From: Methanolobus halotolerans
GTDB taxonomy: Archaea; Halobacteriota; Methanosarcinia; Methanosarcinales; Methanosarcinaceae
Assembly: GCF_004745425.1 (NCBI RefSeq)
Contig: NZ_PGGK01000007.1
Span: 62,001 to 126,000 of the forward strand
Length of the DNA: 64,000 bases
Reading direction: 5' to 3'
In this document: positions 8,838 to 19,293 of the stretch, one piece after another
Position numbering within the stretch: position 1 is the stretch's first letter
How the letters are laid out: each line of letters opens with the position of its first letter
Translations under genes and position numbers: made by a program
Notes under the pieces: generated by a model
What the model was told of the DNA's origin: nothing
The model's database searches: none
The model's input: the letters and a program-made list of their open reading frames with translations, nothing else

Positions 8838-9320
8838 CTAAGAGAGAATGCCATAATCATCCTGACCGATCCTGACCCCGATGCTTGCTTTCACGTAATG
8901 GTCCGACGAGAGAATAAGCAGGGCAATGGACTTCCACCCCAACAGGACATCAATAGTACCATCCGGATCGGAACCCATATCAAAAGCATCTCCCATCTTT
9001 GAGAAAAGTCTCTTTGCAAACCTGAAGATATATTCTTCATCAAAAAAATATACTGATGCAAGCACAGTAGTCAATATTGAATTGATATCTTCCAGTGATA
9101 TATCATTTATAGTACCAACATGACAAAAGTGTATCCGCAGGCCTTTTGAGTCCATCCAATAACAAGTACCTTCATTTCCTTTCAGGTAAATGAGATCATG
9201 ATTCAAATAATTTCGATCAGGATCGAAAGCGATTGTAGACTTTGATTTCTTTCTGTGCAGGAAATCCGTTTTGGGATGGAAACAAGCTATTTCATTTGTA
9301 ATAGTATATGCAAAAGCCAT
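8838..9320 (-). CDS. Uncharacterised 160-residue protein
   Basis: Soluble protein that I cannot assign. It carries two short aromatic/acidic regions and a helical centre (SILTTVLASVYFFDEEYIF). There is no signal peptide, cysteine pair or nucleotide-binding motif. No Shine-Dalgarno sequence precedes ATG at 9320, but CTTTAAAATAG about 35-45 bases upstream looks like a TATA box, so translation from a short leader is likely. It is convergent with the membrane protein gene; the stops are 13 bases apart. Confidence 0.5.
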   Translation of the reverse strand: MAFAYTITNEIACFHPKTDFLHRKKSKSTIAFDPDRNYLNHDLIYLKGNEGTCYWMDSKGLRIHFCHVGTINDISLEDINSILTTVLASVYFFDEEYIFRFAKRLFSKMGDAFDMGSDPDGTIDVLLGWKSIALLILSSDHYVKASIGVRIGQDDYGILS

Positions 9321-9709
9321 TTTTTACGCACGCACCTACATATGAAGAATAAAACTATTTTAAAGATATTTATTCCCTATAATGTCTGCTGAAGACCGTT
9401 TATTTACCATCTGTCTTTAGAATATATATATTAACCTTGAACTAAGATTAGCCTGATAATATAATAAAATCATTGAATATAATATGCAAGCCCCAAAATT
9501 ATTTATACATATAAGATTTTATAAAAGTTATAAGACAAGTCAGGCAAAGTACCGCAACCTAAAAAAAGAACATAGCCTGAACTCACCCGGCAATAAGTAT
9601 CTGCTATTTGTATTGTCGTGGTTAGTTATACTTATACTATAACATTAGCTTAATGATTTAAGATTATACTGAGCAAGTAATATTACGGCGTTTTACACCA
9701 TTTGATACT
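9321..9709. other. 389-base AT-rich intergenic region
   Basis: I see no gene, tRNA or strong repeat here. It holds TATA-like elements for the minus-strand gene (near 9355-9365) and for the plus-strand prenyltransferase (TTATACTTATACTATAA near 9625-9643). Confidence 0.5.
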
Positions 9710-10633
9710 ATGAGTTCAAATGGATTAGTAAACCTATCTGACCCCTCAGTGAACGAATACGTACTGAATAACTTTTTCATTAACGCCAGAACAACAGCCA
9801 CACTTTATCTTCTGAAGAGTTCCCTGCTGGTTTCGATCTCGGGTGCTTTTCGAATATACATTGCCTTTTTGCTCATCCAGGCAGAATGTGTCGCTTTGCA
9901 CTGCATTGCAGGAGCACTTATCATATACGCCGTTTATACGCTTGACAGGGCAATGGATACTGAAGAGGACACCGTCAACCGGACCGAACTAAAAGGAGCA
10001 TCTGCTAAATTTGCACTCTTTGTAGCATTGATATGTTTTATCATAGGAGCCTTCGTACTTGCTACAGACAATTTGCTTACCATTGCTTTTCTCCCCCTTG
10101 TTACGGGCTACCTCTATACCAAAGGACTGATTTTTGGAAAATTCAGATTAAGGCTCAAAGGCAGCATGGGAGTCAAGAACACGGTTGTCGGACTTACGTG
10201 GGGAGCATTCATTGCCGGAATTGCAGGCTCCTCTGCTGAAAATATGCTGCCCACTTTACTGGTATTCCTTTTCTTCGGAACAAAGCTCTTTGTCAATTCA
10301 GCCGTCTATGATTTCAAAGACGTCAAAGGTGACTTCATGGCAGGAATAAGAACATTACCTGTCAGCCTTGGTGAAAAAAATACCAGAAAGCTTCTCCTGT
10401 TTATGCATCTTGTTTCACATTCCACACTCATGTTCTTCCTGCTTAACGGAACTGTTGGCCATGAACCTGTGATACTATTCTATAGCCTGCTTGCAGGCAT
10501 TGTGACAATCAGAAACTTCACCCGCCCGGTGGACATAGAAAACAAAAGCAGGCAAACAAGACGACTTTTCCTTGTGGATGGTGAGTCAAGCTCGGCAATA
10601 GGCCTGAAGACAGTTACCGGCCTTATAATTTAA
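9710..10633 (+). CDS. UbiA-family prenyltransferase
   Basis: Membrane-embedded prenyl transferase of 307 residues with about eight transmembrane helices. The first Asp-rich motif is YTLDRAMDTEED (about residues 77-88) and the second is YDFKDVKGD (about 202-210); both bind Mg2+-diphosphate. Archaeal relatives join isoprenoid chains to glycerol phosphates, quinones, haem or other acceptors. The variant first motif here differs from the NxxxDxxxD of geranylgeranylglyceryl phosphate synthase, so the acceptor is open. It is convergent with a DUF1724 regulator, 7 bases apart. Confidence 0.8.
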   Translation: MSSNGLVNLSDPSVNEYVLNNFFINARTTATLYLLKSSLLVSISGAFRIYIAFLLIQAECVALHCIAGALIIYAVYTLDRAMDTEEDTVNRTELKGASAKFALFVALICFIIGAFVLATDNLLTIAFLPLVTGYLYTKGLIFGKFRLRLKGSMGVKNTVVGLTWGAFIAGIAGSSAENMLPTLLVFLFFGTKLFVNSAVYDFKDVKGDFMAGIRTLPVSLGEKNTRKLLLFMHLVSHSTLMFFLLNGTVGHEPVILFYSLLAGIVTIRNFTRPVDIENKSRQTRRLFLVDGESSSAIGLKTVTGLII

Positions 10634-10640
10634 AAAATGG

Positions 10641-11468
10641 TTAAATGGAGGTGACACGACGGGACAATTTCCTGTAATGCTCAAAAAGGTCGTTTCCCCA
10701 TTTGATCGCCGATGCATCATGACCTACCATATCATGACGGGGATCATAAGAACCGTTGGAAAAGAAAAGTGACATAGAAAAGAATTGGTCAGTAACCACA
10801 AAGGCAAGCCTGACATCTTCAATGATGTAAAGTTCCGAATCCGGAGAGTTAAGATATATCTCTATCTTCTCCCTGTGTTCGGTCACTACTTTAAAAAAAA
10901 CATTCTCAGTCAATATAAGGGAAGTTCTGACATTGTTGTTGACAAGCTCAACAAAGAAGTCAGGATAGCTGGGGATAAAGATAGATGAAACACCTTTTAG
11001 AACACTGGACTTACCGATATTCTCTTTGAATAGCTTATGTGATTCATATATATTCTCAATACTATCTGCAACTACCTCACAGTCAAGAAGGTCTGAAAGA
11101 TTCTCAAGTAAAGTTTCAGGAATATCATCCAGCATGTGCTCCTTCCAGAAAGTCTCATTCTTCTCTATAGTGCTAAGTATATCCAGAAATGGCGTGTAAT
11201 GCTTCAGTATAGCTTTTCCTATTGGAGTGATAGAGTAAATCTTGTCATCTTTGGAGATCATATTTGAACTCTCCATTTCCTTGAGCCGCGGGAATATCTC
11301 GGGGGAGGACACCTTAAAATATTCCTTTATATCGGAAAGAGTTCTTGGTCCGTCAGCAAGCAAAAAAAGGATATCTTTGCGTTTTTCCGAATAAGTCAAT
11401 ATGCTTAGCAACCCTTTTGATCTCATTGCAATCACATCAGTTGGTCTGGCTATAATGTACGATGACAT
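10641..11468 (-). CDS. DUF1724 winged-helix regulator (Msr-type)
   Basis: Methanogen transcription regulator of the Msr/FilR1-middle-domain type. Residues about 25-85 form an ArsR-like winged helix (SEKRKDILFLLADGPRTLSDI). Residues about 120-270 form the DUF1724 sensor domain ending DLFEHYRKLSRR, a tail shared with the two paralogues at 47761-49377. In Methanosarcina, Msr proteins control methyltransferase genes for methanol and related substrates. ATG at 11468 is near-leaderless relative to a TATATAAAG element at about 11503-11513. ATG at 11429 has GTGAT upstream and aligns better with the paralogues' starts. No methyltransferase gene is adjacent. Confidence 0.8.
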   Translation of the reverse strand: MSSYIIARPTDVIAMRSKGLLSILTYSEKRKDILFLLADGPRTLSDIKEYFKVSSPEIFPRLKEMESSNMISKDDKIYSITPIGKAILKHYTPFLDILSTIEKNETFWKEHMLDDIPETLLENLSDLLDCEVVADSIENIYESHKLFKENIGKSSVLKGVSSIFIPSYPDFFVELVNNNVRTSLILTENVFFKVVTEHREKIEIYLNSPDSELYIIEDVRLAFVVTDQFFSMSLFFSNGSYDPRHDMVGHDASAIKWGNDLFEHYRKLSRRVTSI

Positions 11469-11642
11469 AAAACATGCTTACTTTAAGAGGAGAAGTTGTG
11501 ATACTTTATATATTTTATCAGTTAAAGAAACTGATACAATCTTTGAAATGTTTTACATTGCCCCAGAACATCGATAGTAGCAATAACCGATCAGGCAAAG
11601 TAAAAAATAAACGAAGGCGATGCCCCATAAGGAGCACAGCAC

Positions 11643-13259
11643 TCAATGTAAGAAATGCCTCATCCCGGTGAAAACCATAGAGACACCAAGCCTGTCAGCT
11701 GTGGATATGACTTCATTGTCCCTGATAGAACCACCAGGGGAAAGAACATACATGATCCCATTTTCAGCTGCATGCACGATGCTGTCATCGAAGGGGAAGA
11801 AAGCATCCGAAGCCATCACGCACTTTGACAAAATATGCTCACAATATTCATCAAAGGATATATCCGGTTTCTCACGTTCATAGATCACAGCAAGATTCTC
11901 CCTGGCCTTAGTGGCTGCAAGCTTTCTGATGGAATCTACCCTGTTAGGCTGTCCTGCCCCCATGGAAAGCATCATATAACAACCATCGGAATACTCATAG
12001 GCAAGGGTGACAGCATTCGATTTAACGGATTTGCAGGCATGAAGGGAGAACTCTGACAGGGCTCGCAGCTCTTCCGGGAAAGGCTTTTGAGTTACAGTCT
12101 CCCATTTCTCATATATTCCCATGTTACGGGCCTGTTTCAGCATCCCGCCCAGGACGTATTTATAAGTGTCCCGGACCTCGAACTCCTCATTCAGATCAGG
12201 CAGTTCAAGAAGCCGGAGGTTAGCACTTTTGTTCCGGAGATATTCAAGAGCATCAGGCTCAAAGCCTGGTGCAAGGATTATCTCGATGAACTTACCGTTC
12301 AGGAACTGTGCAGACTCAAGGTCAAAGACAGTGTTCGTGCAGATTATACTGCCATAAGCAGATATCGGGTCACCATCCCAGGCAGCTCCGAGTGCCTGGA
12401 GAAGCGTATTACCCGTTGAAAGACCGCATGGATTATTGTGTTTTACAATGGTGACTGCTGTTTTGCCAGGACCCAGCTCCTTTACCGTCCGCAGAGCATT
12501 GTCAGCGTCTATATAGTTGTTATATGAAAGTTCCTTCCCATGAAGTTGCTTCGCATTTGCAAGGACCGGACCTGAAACACCCACCTCTTTGTAGAATTTA
12601 GCATCCTGATGCCAGTTCTCTCCGTATCTGAGAGTGACACCACCATTGAAATTCATACGCAGGACTTCCTCATCCAGCAGTACTCTGCTGAGATATGTAT
12701 CTATAGTAGCATCATAATCAGCAGTATGCCTGAAAGCCCTTACAGCAAGTTTTTCCCTGGTCTTCTGGGAGATTATACCGCTTGAACGCAATTCCTTCAG
12801 GATGGATCCGTAATCGTCAGGATCACAGACCACTGTTACCGAGTTATAGTTCTTTGCAGCCGAACGCAACATAGCCGGGCCACCGATATCGATGTTCTCT
12901 ATGGCATCCTCAAGAAGGACGCCTTCTTTTGAGACTGTTATTTCAAACGGGTACAGGTTTACTGCTACAAGGTCGATAAGTTCTACATTTACTTTTTCAG
13001 CTTCCCCCATATGGTCGTGATCATCACGAACACAGAGAATGCCGCCATGGATCATAGGGTGAAGAGTTTTCACCCTCCCGCCCATCATTTCCGGGAAACC
13101 GGTAACTTCAGATACATCTGTCACCCCTATACCTGCATCACGAAGCATACGTGCCGTGCCACCGGTTGAGATTATCTGTATGTCAAGTTTTTCGAGTCCA
13201 CGGGCAAAATCCACAATGCCGGTCTTATCAGAAACGCTGAGCAGTGCTCTTTTTACCAA
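11643..13259 (-). CDS. purH: Bifunctional AICAR formyltransferase / IMP cyclohydrolase
   Basis: Last two steps of purine synthesis: formylation of AICAR with 10-formyl-tetrahydrofolate or a pterin analogue, then ring closure to IMP. The 538 residues match the family. The N-terminal MGS-like cyclohydrolase domain spans about 1-130 (SVSDKTGIVDFARGLEKL, STGGTARMLRDAG). The formyltransferase domain follows, with the catalytic KHNNPCG motif near residue 270 and a C-terminal SPGGSIRDNEVI motif. Many archaea use PurP and PurO instead, so this bacterial-type fusion is notable, though known in Methanosarcinaceae. It appears to be a single-gene unit. Confidence 0.95.
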   Translation of the reverse strand: MVKRALLSVSDKTGIVDFARGLEKLDIQIISTGGTARMLRDAGIGVTDVSEVTGFPEMMGGRVKTLHPMIHGGILCVRDDHDHMGEAEKVNVELIDLVAVNLYPFEITVSKEGVLLEDAIENIDIGGPAMLRSAAKNYNSVTVVCDPDDYGSILKELRSSGIISQKTREKLAVRAFRHTADYDATIDTYLSRVLLDEEVLRMNFNGGVTLRYGENWHQDAKFYKEVGVSGPVLANAKQLHGKELSYNNYIDADNALRTVKELGPGKTAVTIVKHNNPCGLSTGNTLLQALGAAWDGDPISAYGSIICTNTVFDLESAQFLNGKFIEIILAPGFEPDALEYLRNKSANLRLLELPDLNEEFEVRDTYKYVLGGMLKQARNMGIYEKWETVTQKPFPEELRALSEFSLHACKSVKSNAVTLAYEYSDGCYMMLSMGAGQPNRVDSIRKLAATKARENLAVIYEREKPDISFDEYCEHILSKCVMASDAFFPFDDSIVHAAENGIMYVLSPGGSIRDNEVISTADRLGVSMVFTGMRHFLH

Positions 13260-13367
13260 AAAATCACCGAGAAATATTGGCGGCGATCAGGTATAAGGTT
13301 TCTGGTCACACAACCCTAAAAATAAAAAATAGGACATCGAAATCCCGAAAATAGTACTTTTGTGGCC

Positions 13368-15272
13368 TCAGGAATTGAACTTAACAACTGGACAGGCCTC
13401 GATACACACGCCACAGTGCGTGCAGCCATTGCCTACAACAGCAATTCCTTTTCGCAATCGTGTCACCTTATTCGGGCACTTGCCGACACAAACCCCGCAG
13501 CCACTGCAAAGCAGGGCCCTGCGAATAGAGAATTCGACCTTAGACATCAAGGATCTTGCCTTCCTGTCGGTATCACTACGGGCAGTAACTGTCCCGGAAG
13601 CAAAAACCTGGACGCGATCCTCGCCCCGGAGCAGGGAAACCACGCCTTCCATATAAGCTGCCTTGCCCACAGCATTCAGCATTCCCACATCTTCCAGCTT
13701 CTCCAGGTCAATGGCTGCGTCAAAGGCACCTTCTGCAGAGATACCTCCCTGTTTACATGGACGATAACCGGAAGTGACACAGAAATTGAGTTTACCAGGG
13801 CCGCTGCTTGTGGGAACAAGGTTTATTCCTTTCTTCTTTGCAATCTCCTGCAATTGAGGTGGAAGCTTTTTCCAGCGCCAGAAACCATGTTTAACCCATT
13901 CTTCAGACAGCCCCATACGCTCTGCGTAGGAAAGCAGGCAGTCATTAAGCCTTTTTTCCATATCAGGATGAGTTTCCTTGAGCCTTATCAGGTCAGCAAG
14001 CGAACATGACGGGCAGAGCCAGCAGCCGATACGGTCAAAACCATTCTCATACATGGGATTGTAGGGAAGGTCATGCTTGAAGATGTACAACCAGACATGC
14101 ATCGCGGTCCAGTTCTGTATCGGCGCTGCTGCCACCTGGTTACCCACCCAGGGATTTTTCCATACACTCTCACTTTTGGCACGTGCACCGGACTCGTACT
14201 TTCGCTGGCCTATGAATGTAAGACATCCACCCTCGTAATTATCATTGATGAGCTGTGCGATCGGACCCAGTTTGCAAACTTTGCAACACCAGCGTACCTC
14301 CACGCTTGGCGGACCAAAATTGTCAACAGATTCCCAGAAAGCTTCCCCCGAACTGATGGTCCTCAAAGGTTTGCCGTAATGCCTGGCAACATCAGATGCA
14401 TTTTGCACAGTTTCCGGGAACTCGATACCTGTATCGGCAAAAAGAAGTTCATAGCCATCAAGGCACTCATCCACAAGATGCAGCACAGCAAGGCTGTCCT
14501 TACCGCCGGAGTATGATACTGTTGCAGGACGATCAACGGAAGAAGCAACATTCCGTATGAACTTATGAGAGCGGTCGACAAAATCATGCAAATATCCCTC
14601 ATTGGCAGCTACGGCATCTTTCCAGGTCCTGCCACCTTCGGGAACAGTTATGTCCGCCGGAGCTTCCTTTAACCTCACCTTTACCGCAACCCCTTTACCC
14701 CTTTCAAGCATAAGGGAACCATTCATGCGTGCACGGCCTGCTGCCAGCACCTTCCCCTCACTGGACAAGACGACGACCTCGTCCATTTCCAGAATATGCG
14801 GGTCGGCATCACTTACCCCCGGTGCCAGCACGCTTGCACCACCCAGAATGAATTTTTCTGCACCTTTATCTATTAGCACCCAGTTTTTCAGTGAATTTCT
14901 GTCACTTAAATCAAATATTCTCCTGGCACCGTTTATTCTGAGCAGCAGAGCCCAGCGCAGGTGCTCGATCTCAAACCGAATATTACCAAGTACCTCACCG
15001 TCGACAATGATCTCATCCATACGGTCATCATAGGGAGACTTGTTCAAGACTACCAGACGATCATCTGTTATGAGAGGGGCGTTGAACTGTTCTAATGCAA
15101 CGGAGTTGATCAGATCGATCTCGTACTTGAATGCAGGACGGATATCCCCGGGCGGGGTTACGGTCACATGCTTTGTAGTCTTTCCGCAGGAACATTCTTT
15201 TCCAAGTACAGGCACATTACAGGAAGGACACCAGTAAAGGAGCAATTCACCAAGATACTGAGGTTTTGACAT
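13368..15272 (-). CDS. PUA / PAPS-reductase-like / ferredoxin fusion protein
   Basis: A 634-residue archaeal multidomain protein. The zinc-ribbon-like N-terminus has [18 protein letters not shown] (about 14-31). A PUA-like segment covers about 150-205. An adenine-nucleotide alpha-hydrolase (PAPS-reductase) domain has the PP-loop-like [14 protein letters not shown] near 255 and several cysteines ([16 protein letters not shown]). Two C-terminal [4Fe-4S] motifs are [12 protein letters not shown] and [12 protein letters not shown]. The architecture suggests sulfur transfer or reduction, possibly on RNA because of PUA, but the substrate is not established. I would not call it a sulfate-assimilation reductase. 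It is transcribed alone, 100 bases upstream of purH. Confidence 0.82.
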   Translation of the reverse strand: MSKPQYLGELLLYWCPSCNVPVLGKECSCGKTTKHVTVTPPGDIRPAFKYEIDLINSVALEQFNAPLITDDRLVVLNKSPYDDRMDEIIVDGEVLGNIRFEIEHLRWALLLRINGARRIFDLSDRNSLKNWVLIDKGAEKFILGGASVLAPGVSDADPHILEMDEVVVLSSEGKVLAAGRARMNGSLMLERGKGVAVKVRLKEAPADITVPEGGRTWKDAVAANEGYLHDFVDRSHKFIRNVASSVDRPATVSYSGGKDSLAVLHLVDECLDGYELLFADTGIEFPETVQNASDVARHYGKPLRTISSGEAFWESVDNFGPPSVEVRWCCKVCKLGPIAQLINDNYEGGCLTFIGQRKYESGARAKSESVWKNPWVGNQVAAAPIQNWTAMHVWLYIFKHDLPYNPMYENGFDRIGCWLCPSCSLADLIRLKETHPDMEKRLNDCLLSYAERMGLSEEWVKHGFWRWKKLPPQLQEIAKKKGINLVPTSSGPGKLNFCVTSGYRPCKQGGISAEGAFDAAIDLEKLEDVGMLNAVGKAAYMEGVVSLLRGEDRVQVFASGTVTARSDTDRKARSLMSKVEFSIRRALLCSGCGVCVGKCPNKVTRLRKGIAVVGNGCTHCGVCIEACPVVKFNS

Positions 15273-15327
15273 TGTACGACCTCAAGAGTCAATAATTAAA
15301 TAGCTTTTGGGTGCTTATTATAGTAGA

Positions 15328-16146
15328 TCAAAAGAATTTAGATACCAGGGATGACTGCACCTTGCACATTTCCAGATAAGCACAATCTTCACACAGAGAA
15401 CTTTCCTTGCGGTCAGGAAGAGAGCCACCCTTAACCTTTCGCACCCTGCCCAGTACCTGCAAGACCTTCCTCCGGTCATCAGAGCGGACATTGACATTCC
15501 TTATACTACCCTGCCTTGCATAAACCACAATACCTGAACGCACATGAGAATTATTGCTCTTTTCCATGAGCATTGCAAGGGATGCAACATGCAGGCGATC
15601 ATTGTTCCATACACCCTGTTCCGGACACTGGCCGGTTTTGACAAGTAAGGGAGACAAAGTACCATCAATGTCTATAATAGAGTTAGGTATCCCGCTGAGA
15701 TCGAGTTTTTCCGAGTGATAGAGATGCCCTGATTCTGCAGACATTAATTGTTCCCGTAATTGTCCGGAACTGTCATCAGTAATGAACGAAAGCAGATTCG
15801 GACCCATATCATTGATGCATGATCGCACATGTGTGATGGCTTCTTCTATCATGTCCGAACTTACACATGCAAATTCTTCAGGATAGATGAATGCAAGCTC
15901 TTCACTTACTCTTAACAACATTGTTTCCAGGTCCGCTAAGATATCATCGTCTTTTGACGAATATGTTTTCAGCAGATCAGGATATTTCAGGCCCATCTCT
16001 TTAAGAATCAGATGTCCTATGTAGGAAAATGTGGCTGCAGGGAACGTTTCATGTCCGCGGCAGGAATAATAGACTTTTCTGGGACACATAAGATATAATA
16101 CGATTTCCGAAACATTTACCCCTATTTTCTGCGTTTTGAGAAACAT
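15328..16146 (-). CDS. Cas4-like iron-sulfur protein, degenerate nuclease core
   Basis: A 272-residue solo relative of Cas4 (PD-(D/E)xK superfamily). The cluster cysteines are there: YLMCPRKVYY near the N-terminus and LCEDCAYLEMCK at the C-terminus. The nuclease core looks altered: SIIDIDGT keeps the Asp, but the usual E-x-K segment reads PLLVKTG, so the Glu is Leu, and the QxxxY-type helix reads DRLHVASLAML. There are no CRISPR repeats or other cas genes in the window. ATG at 16146 is preferred; a longer frame to 16374 would cross the divergent regulator's promoter. It is divergent from the HTH regulator. Confidence 0.7.
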   Translation of the reverse strand: MFLKTQKIGVNVSEIVLYLMCPRKVYYSCRGHETFPAATFSYIGHLILKEMGLKYPDLLKTYSSKDDDILADLETMLLRVSEELAFIYPEEFACVSSDMIEEAITHVRSCINDMGPNLLSFITDDSSGQLREQLMSAESGHLYHSEKLDLSGIPNSIIDIDGTLSPLLVKTGQCPEQGVWNNDRLHVASLAMLMEKSNNSHVRSGIVVYARQGSIRNVNVRSDDRRKVLQVLGRVRKVKGGSLPDRKESSLCEDCAYLEMCKVQSSLVSKFF

Positions 16147-16223
16147 ATTTTTATAGTGGATATAGAACATACTATATATAACCGAATGATTTGTAACTAG
16201 TCCGACCACCGAAAAATCGTCAA

Positions 16224-16245
16224 TTAACGAACTTGCATTCGTTAA
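16224..16245. promoter_or_regulatory. Perfect 8-bp inverted repeat, candidate operator
   Basis: TTAACGAA-CTTGCA-TTCGTTAA is a perfect inverted repeat that runs into AAATATATA (16243-16251), a TATA-like element for the HTH regulator starting at 16281. Overlap with the promoter suggests autoregulation of the regulator, and so of the mevalonate genes behind it. Confidence 0.55.
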
Positions 16246-16280
16246 ATATATATGTGAATCTACCCTTAGGGAAACAAAGC

Positions 16281-17021
16281 ATGAAGGAAGACGAATCGCA
16301 TGGAATGGTTCGCCGGCATCTTGCAGAAAAGATGGCAGGCGAGATAACTCTCTCTGAGAAACCTGGCGAGGCATTAAAGAAATGGCGATTGAACTTCGAG
16401 ATTGCCCAGACAGACCTATCAGGCTACCTGGGTGTTTCGCCTTCAGTGATCAGTGATTACGAAAGCGGCAGAAGGAAATCACCAGGCACGCTTATTGTAA
16501 GCAGGATCGTTGAGGCTCTTCTCGAAGTAGACGCACAGCGAGGAGGACAGAAAATTCATGCTTATGAGGGGATGCTTTTCACAGAGAAAACATCAAAGGC
16601 CATTTACGCCACTTACGAATATACATTTCCTATGCAGATGGCAAAGCTTGCAAGCCTTATTGAAGGTGATGTCGTTCATAAAGGCATTGAAAAACCACTG
16701 TACGGATTCACGGTCGTCGACAGTAAAAAAGCAATTCTTGAGCTTTCATCACATGAGTTCCAGAAACTTTATGGATGGAGCACTGAAAGGGCATTGATAT
16801 TTACAAAAGTAACCACCGGAAAGTCACCGATGGTTGCCATTCGGGTCACAAACCTGAAACCAGGAGCCGTTGTTATGCACGGCCTGCGTGGGAACGAAGT
16901 GCACCTTATGGCAAAAAAAATGGCGGAAATAGATAGGATCCCCCTTCTTGCAACAACGATGGACATCGACAAAATGGTTGAAGCACTGAGAAAATACAGT
17001 GATTACCATATTATGGAATAA
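16281..17021 (+). CDS. XRE-type HTH regulator heading the HMG-CoA operon
   Basis: Archaeal helix-turn-helix protein of 246 residues. The HTH is at about residues 35-85 ([29 protein letters not shown]). The remaining 160 residues form a conserved archaeal domain with [15 protein letters not shown] and GRRKSPG-type turns. ATG at 16281 lies about 30 bases after the TATA-like element, so the message has almost no leader; the in-frame ATG at 16233 would fall inside the operator. HMG-CoA synthase follows 35 bases downstream. This order is common in euryarchaea and hints at control of isoprenoid precursor supply, but no target has been shown here. Confidence 0.82.
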   Translation: MKEDESHGMVRRHLAEKMAGEITLSEKPGEALKKWRLNFEIAQTDLSGYLGVSPSVISDYESGRRKSPGTLIVSRIVEALLEVDAQRGGQKIHAYEGMLFTEKTSKAIYATYEYTFPMQMAKLASLIEGDVVHKGIEKPLYGFTVVDSKKAILELSSHEFQKLYGWSTERALIFTKVTTGKSPMVAIRVTNLKPGAVVMHGLRGNEVHLMAKKMAEIDRIPLLATTMDIDKMVEALRKYSDYHIME

Positions 17022-17056
17022 TTTTTAAAATGGAAACAAATCAGAACGGTGTTAAT

Positions 17057-18106
17057 ATGAGTGTAGGGATAGTCTCATACGGTGCCTATATCCCCAGATA
17101 TAGGATAAAAATAGAAGATATCGCCCGCGTATGGGGGGATGATGCTGATATTCTAAAAGCGGGATTAATGGTTAACGAAAAATCAGTCCCGGATGTTGAT
17201 GAAGATGCAGCAACCATTGCAGTTGAAGCTGCAAGGTCAGCAGTGAACAGAGCCGGGATCGATGCACAGAGAGTGGGTGCTGTGTACACTGGTTCGGAGA
17301 GTCATCCATATGCAGTAAAGCCCACAAGTACAATAGTTGCCGAGGCAGTAGGTGCTACACCTGTATTGACCGCTGCGGACTTCGAGTTCGCATGTAAGGC
17401 AGGTACAGCCGCAGTCCAGACATGTATGGGACTGGTAGCCTCAGGGATGATAGATCTGGGACTTGCCATCGGTTCCGATGTGGCCCAGGGAGCACCCGGG
17501 GACGCACTTGAATATACTGCTGCCGCAGGCGGTGTGGCATTTATTATAGGCAACAGGGAATCAGAACTCACAGCTATTATCGAGGATACATACTCATTTA
17601 CAACAGATACTCCTGACTTCTGGAGGCGCGAAGGTATGCCATATCCGGAACACGGGGGGCGCTTTACAGGTGAACCCGGATACTTCAAGCATGTAACAAA
17701 TGCCGCGAAGGGACTTATGCAGAAGATTAACACAAAACCTGATGATTATGATTATGCAGTGTTCCACCAGCCAAATGGCAAGTTCCCTTCACGTGTCGCA
17801 TCGATGCTGGGTTTCAGTAAAGAGCAGATCAAACCGGGCCTTGTCGTACCAAGACTTGGAAATACCTATTCTGGCTCCTGCATGATGGGAATCGCAGCAA
17901 CTTTGGACCAGGCAAAGCCAGGTGACAGGATATTTGCAACCGCTTTCGGGTCGGGTGCAGGTTCCGATGCATTCAGTATCACGGTCACCGACAAAATAGA
18001 GGAGATACGCAACAGCGCACCCAAGGTAGAGGAACTGCTTGCTGACCCTGTATATGTTGACTATGCAAAATATGCAAGACACAAGGGAAAAATCAGGCTG
18101 GCGTGA
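17057..18106 (+). CDS. Hydroxymethylglutaryl-CoA synthase
   Basis: Condenses acetyl-CoA with acetoacetyl-CoA to HMG-CoA, the entry to the mevalonate pathway for archaeal lipids. The 349-residue length equals the archaeal norm when ATG at 17057 is used; an upstream ATG at 17030 would add nine residues. The nucleophile is in [13 protein letters not shown] near residue 112, the catalytic His in [10 protein letters not shown] near 235, and the [10 protein letters not shown] motif near 270. It lies directly upstream of thiolase and DUF35, the trio known in Methanothermococcus to form one complex with a shared CoA channel. Confidence 0.95.
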   Translation: MSVGIVSYGAYIPRYRIKIEDIARVWGDDADILKAGLMVNEKSVPDVDEDAATIAVEAARSAVNRAGIDAQRVGAVYTGSESHPYAVKPTSTIVAEAVGATPVLTAADFEFACKAGTAAVQTCMGLVASGMIDLGLAIGSDVAQGAPGDALEYTAAAGGVAFIIGNRESELTAIIEDTYSFTTDTPDFWRREGMPYPEHGGRFTGEPGYFKHVTNAAKGLMQKINTKPDDYDYAVFHQPNGKFPSRVASMLGFSKEQIKPGLVVPRLGNTYSGSCMMGIAATLDQAKPGDRIFATAFGSGAGSDAFSITVTDKIEEIRNSAPKVEELLADPVYVDYAKYARHKGKIRLA

Positions 18107-18115
18107 GGTGAGAAA

Positions 18116-19288
18116 ATGAGAGAAGTTGCAATCATCGGTGTGAAGAACACCATTTTCGGAGAGCAATGGGACCGTTCCTTCAGGGATCTTGTCGTAGAGG
18201 CAGGAGTCGGTGCCGTTAAAGATGCCGGGATTACCGGCGAGAAGATAGATTCAATGTTCGTCGGTAACATGAGCGGCGGACAATTCGTTGAGCAGGAGCA
18301 CATCGGTGCGCTCATAGCAGATTATTCAGGCCTTGCAAAGAACCTGCACATACCCTCCACCCGCGTTGAAGCAGCATGTGCTTCCGGCGGGCTGGCATTA
18401 AGACAGGGCATCTATTCAGTTGCTTCCGGCATGGACGATATCGTCATAGCAGCCGGCGTGGAAAAGATGACAGACGTACCATCAGCAAAGGCCTCCTCCG
18501 CCCTGGCTGCAGCAGCCGACAGGGAATGGGAGGGTATCATGGGAGCGACATTCCCGGGACTGTACGCTATGATAGCAAGGATGCATATGCACAAGTATGG
18601 CACCACCAGTGAACAGCTTGCATCTGCCGCTGTCAAGAACCACCAGAACGGCCAGTTCAATCCGATAGCACAGTACAAGAACAAGATCACGATAGAGTCC
18701 GTGCTCAACTCCATAATGGTCGCCGATCCCCTGCATATATTTGACTGTTCACCGATAACCGACGGTGCATCAGCCGTCATACTGGCACCTGCAGACATAG
18801 CCCATGAGTATACTGACACTCCTATATACGTCAAAGGTACGGGTCAGGCAAGCGACACCCTTGCACTGCATGACAGAAGGGATATCACTACCCTGGATGC
18901 ATCGGTCGTGGCAGGCAAGAGGGCATATGAGATGGCAAGGATGGGGCCGGAGGATATTGACCTTGTAGAGGTCCATGACTGTTTCACCATTGCCGAGATA
19001 TGTGCCATCGAGGACCTTGGATTTGCAAAGAAAGGCGAGGGTGGAAAGGTCACCTTCGACGGGGAAACGGCCATTGGAGGCAGAATACCTGTGAACACCT
19101 CGGGAGGGCTCAAGGCATGCGGACATCCTGTGGGTGCGACCGGCGTCAAGCAGGCTATTGAAATTGTTGAGCAGCTGCGCGGAGAAGCAGGCAAACGCCA
19201 GGTTGACGGTGCAGAGATTGGAATGACCCACAATGTAGGCGGTTCAGGTGCAACTGCTGTGGTACACATATTCTCGAGGAACAGGTGA
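18116..19288 (+). CDS. Acetyl-CoA C-acetyltransferase (archaeal thiolase)
   Basis: Makes acetoacetyl-CoA from two acetyl-CoA. The 390 residues are full length. The nucleophilic cysteine is in [15 protein letters not shown] near residue 86. The C-terminal [17 protein letters not shown] carries the catalytic His, and [16 protein letters not shown] closes the fold. It follows HMG-CoA synthase by nine bases and overlaps the region leading to the DUF35 gene. The unfavourable condensation is driven by direct transfer to the synthase in the three-protein complex (established for the family; inferred here). Confidence 0.94.
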   Translation: MREVAIIGVKNTIFGEQWDRSFRDLVVEAGVGAVKDAGITGEKIDSMFVGNMSGGQFVEQEHIGALIADYSGLAKNLHIPSTRVEAACASGGLALRQGIYSVASGMDDIVIAAGVEKMTDVPSAKASSALAAAADREWEGIMGATFPGLYAMIARMHMHKYGTTSEQLASAAVKNHQNGQFNPIAQYKNKITIESVLNSIMVADPLHIFDCSPITDGASAVILAPADIAHEYTDTPIYVKGTGQASDTLALHDRRDITTLDASVVAGKRAYEMARMGPEDIDLVEVHDCFTIAEICAIEDLGFAKKGEGGKVTFDGETAIGGRIPVNTSGGLKACGHPVGATGVKQAIEIVEQLRGEAGKRQVDGAEIGMTHNVGGSGATAVVHIFSRNR

Positions 19289-19293
19289 TCACG

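Noticed and set aside
2682-9577. 15-base match AAAAAGAACATAGCC near 2682 and 9563
   Set aside because: A few such matches are expected by chance among AT-rich spacers in 64 kb, and the flanks do not match.
16147-16374. N-terminal extension of the Cas4-like protein
   Set aside because: It would overlap the divergent regulator's operator and promoter, and the added residues lack family features; the ATG at 16146 gives the expected cysteine spacing.
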